From Sedimenticola sp. (GTDB taxonomy: Bacteria; Pseudomonadota; Gammaproteobacteria; Chromatiales; Chromatiaceae): a stretch of 15,310 nt of DNA. Both the position numbers and the translations under genes were made by a program. The stretch covers positions 1 to 15,310 of the forward strand of contig JAUXBK010000037.1 in the NCBI GenBank assembly GCA_030619405.1, written 5' to 3'. Of the stretch, positions 14,447-15,310 are shown piece by piece. The stretch's first letter is position 1. Each line of letters begins with the position of its first letter. A model generated the notes under the pieces. The model was not told where the DNA came from and ran no database searches. It worked only from the letters and a program-made list of their open reading frames with translations.

Positions 14447-14475
14447 ATGACAAGGAACTTCACCTATCGTATGAT
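14447..14475 (+). promoter_or_regulatory. sigma-70 promoter of ssrA
   Basis: ATGACA (14447-14452) and TATGAT (14470-14475) each match five of six consensus bases and are 17 bp apart. Transcription would begin near 14482, about ten bases before the mature 5' end of tmRNA at 14492, so a short leader would be removed by RNase P. This lets ssrA be expressed independently of smpB. Confidence 0.78.
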
Positions 14476-14491
14476 GTCTATCTCGATACTT

Positions 14492-14869
14492 GGGGGCGAC
14501 TTGGCTTCGACGTGGGTTGCGAAACCAGAGGTGCATGCCGAGGATACAGATTACCTCGTTAATCCATCTGTACAACGATAGTTGCCAACGACGACAACTA
14601 CGCGCTCGCCGCTTAATAACCGGTAGACGCCGCTTGACTGGAGCCGTGCTTGTGCGTCCAGGGTCCCTCGGGACATTCAAGCGTCATATCTCACAAGATC
14701 GTGATGAAGCAGGTCCGGGGCGGATTCACTAAAACCTTACCGGAATCGCTGTTCTGAGTGCCCTGTCGGTCGGGTGTCAGGCGGTTAAACTTTAATAGAC
14801 TCGACTAAGCATGTAGAGCCGATGGCAGAGGACTTGCGGACGCGGGTTCGATTCCCGCCGCCTCCACCA
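14492..14869 (+). ncRNA. ssrA: transfer-messenger RNA (tmRNA, SsrA)
   Basis: tmRNA rescues stalled ribosomes, charges with alanine and adds a degradation tag. The 5' end GGGGGCG pairs with CGCCTCC near the 3' end to form the acceptor stem, including the G3-U pair needed for alanine charging. A T arm (GGGTTCGATTCCC) and an encoded ACCA end follow. The tag frame starts at GCC 14584 and reads ANDDNYALAA followed by two TAA stops (14584-14619), very close to the E. coli tag ANDENYALAA. The length of 378 bases is normal, and the conserved GACTTGGCTTCGACG start is present. The gene is one-piece, not the permuted two-piece form. Confidence 0.97.
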
Positions 14870-14893
14870 ACTAATTGTTTTTATTAGTTTTTT
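14869..14893 (+). terminator. intrinsic terminator of ssrA
   Basis: AACTAAT (14869-14875) pairs with ATTAGTT (14883-14889) around a TGTTTTT loop; six T at 14888-14893 overlap the end of the stem. The stem is AT-rich and starts on the last base of the tmRNA, leaving almost no trailer to trim. Confidence 0.7.
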
Positions 14894-15239
14894 ATATCTC
14901 ATCGTCCCGCGTCCACTCGCTTGTGTAATTCACCAAGCGCTTGGAATAGCGGGATTTTCCGTAGAAATACGACTTCAATACTTCCCAAAAACCGGCATAG
15001 CTTTGACAGCATTTAGGCAACCTTTTTTGCCCGGTTTTGGGAGGCTGAAAAGAGTTTATATCTACCCTGCCAAAGTAGACGGGCGCTATCCGGAGGACCC
15101 GCGCGTCCCCCCTTCCACCAAACGAAGAGGGATACCGACTCCATGGCGACTGGATAGGATGAACTAGCGAAGCTCGCATCGGAGAATGCGCGCCTCGTCG
15201 CCCTCCTTCCAATTGGTCGAAACCGAAGCTAACATCCAT
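14892..15239 (-). CDS. doubtful 115-codon reading frame, no recognised product
   Basis: This frame occupies most of the otherwise gene-less stretch 14894-15298. It starts at ATG 15239 without a clear ribosome-binding site and ends in the U-run of the ssrA terminator. The product is basic, with several Trp, Tyr and Phe residues and no signal peptide, membrane helix or motif that I know. The stretch also contains a perfect 12-bp palindrome CCAAGCGCTTGG (14933-14944) and an inverted repeat TTCCCAAAA(A)CCGG / CCGGTTTTGGGAGG (14982-14995 and 15031-15044), which sit awkwardly in a coding gene. The AT-rich part next to ssrA differs from the GC-rich genes to the left. It may be a small accessory gene or chance; I lean to chance. 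Confidence 0.22.
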   Translation of the reverse strand: MDVSFGFDQLEGGRRGAHSPMRASLVHPIQSPWSRYPSSFGGRGDARVLRIAPVYFGRVDINSFQPPKTGQKRLPKCCQSYAGFWEVLKSYFYGKSRYSKRLVNYTSEWTRDDEI

Positions 15240-15298
15240 CGACTGATCCGGATTGAATTACTAGTAACCACGGGTAAGGTGTAGAAGGAGGAGGAACA

Positions 15299-15310
15299 AT
15301 GACGCAAGAG
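15299..15310 (+). CDS. first four codons of a gene that continues past the right edge
   Basis: ATG 15299 is preceded by AAGGAGGAGG (15285-15294), the strongest ribosome-binding site in the window, and begins Met-Thr-Gln-Glu. Four codons cannot identify the product. It is the first gene after ssrA on the same strand and could belong to an island inserted at the tmRNA gene, but no integrase is visible here. Confidence 0.5.

Noticed and set aside
14413..14458. Direct repeat GACAAGGAAC upstream of ssrA considered as a regulator site
   Set aside because: Two 10-bp copies 36 bases apart (14413-14422 and 14449-14458). The second overlaps the -35, but this could be chance and no known regulator fits.
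15102..15120. CCTTCCACCAAAC compared with the tmRNA end as a possible second attachment site
   Set aside because: Only the short TCCACCAA text is shared and the T-arm sequence is absent. This is insufficient for an attachment repeat.

Overview
This window looks like chromosome from a respiring gammaproteobacterium, probably a microaerophilic or sulfur-oxidising type (Chromatiales/Sedimenticola-like). That placement is inferred from gene content and order, not from any search. Nearly all of it is conserved housekeeping DNA. I see no CRISPR array, phage genes, defence locus or intact insertion sequence, and no new multi-gene system. The unusual signals are regulatory or structural, plus a possible accessory boundary at the right edge.

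Layout. (1) 1-4869, minus strand: a cbb3-type cytochrome c oxidase cluster, ccoN-ccoO-ccoQ-ccoP, then a 44-residue single-helix membrane protein, a strong bidirectional terminator, and ccoG, which runs off the left edge. (2) 4870-5956: a 331-bp control region with a good FNR/ANR box, then an fnr-type oxygen sensor gene with all four cluster cysteines. The likely regulator therefore sits next to its target. (3) 6121-10226, minus strand: the stationary-phase and repair block surE-pcm-yqaA-like-nlpD-rpoS. A 174-bp imperfect palindrome lies between the yqaA-like gene and nlpD, and its arm contains the probable nlpD ribosome-binding site. (4) 10423-11446: fur (minus) and bamE (plus), divergent. (5) 11549-13725, minus strand: an NSS sodium-symporter gene, then ratA and rnfH. 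(6) 13871-14869, plus strand: smpB and the tmRNA gene ssrA, partners in trans-translation, with a REP-like palindrome between them and a clean promoter and terminator around ssrA. (7) 14894-15310: about 400 bp with no recognisable gene, then a strong ribosome-binding site and the first four codons of a gene leaving the window.

How it fits together. Low oxygen would activate Fnr, which would bind upstream of ccoN and switch on the high-affinity oxidase; CcoG helps to mature it with copper. The rpoS block handles stationary-phase gene control, damaged-protein repair and activation of cell-wall amidases. BamE, RatA, RnfH, SmpB and ssrA form a familiar gammaproteobacterial neighbourhood, here interrupted by a transporter gene.

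Many genes appear to use TTG or GTG starts (ccoG, ccoQ, nlpD, the yqaA-like gene, fur, rnfH, ratA, the transporter). Start positions are judged from ribosome-binding sites and remembered family lengths.
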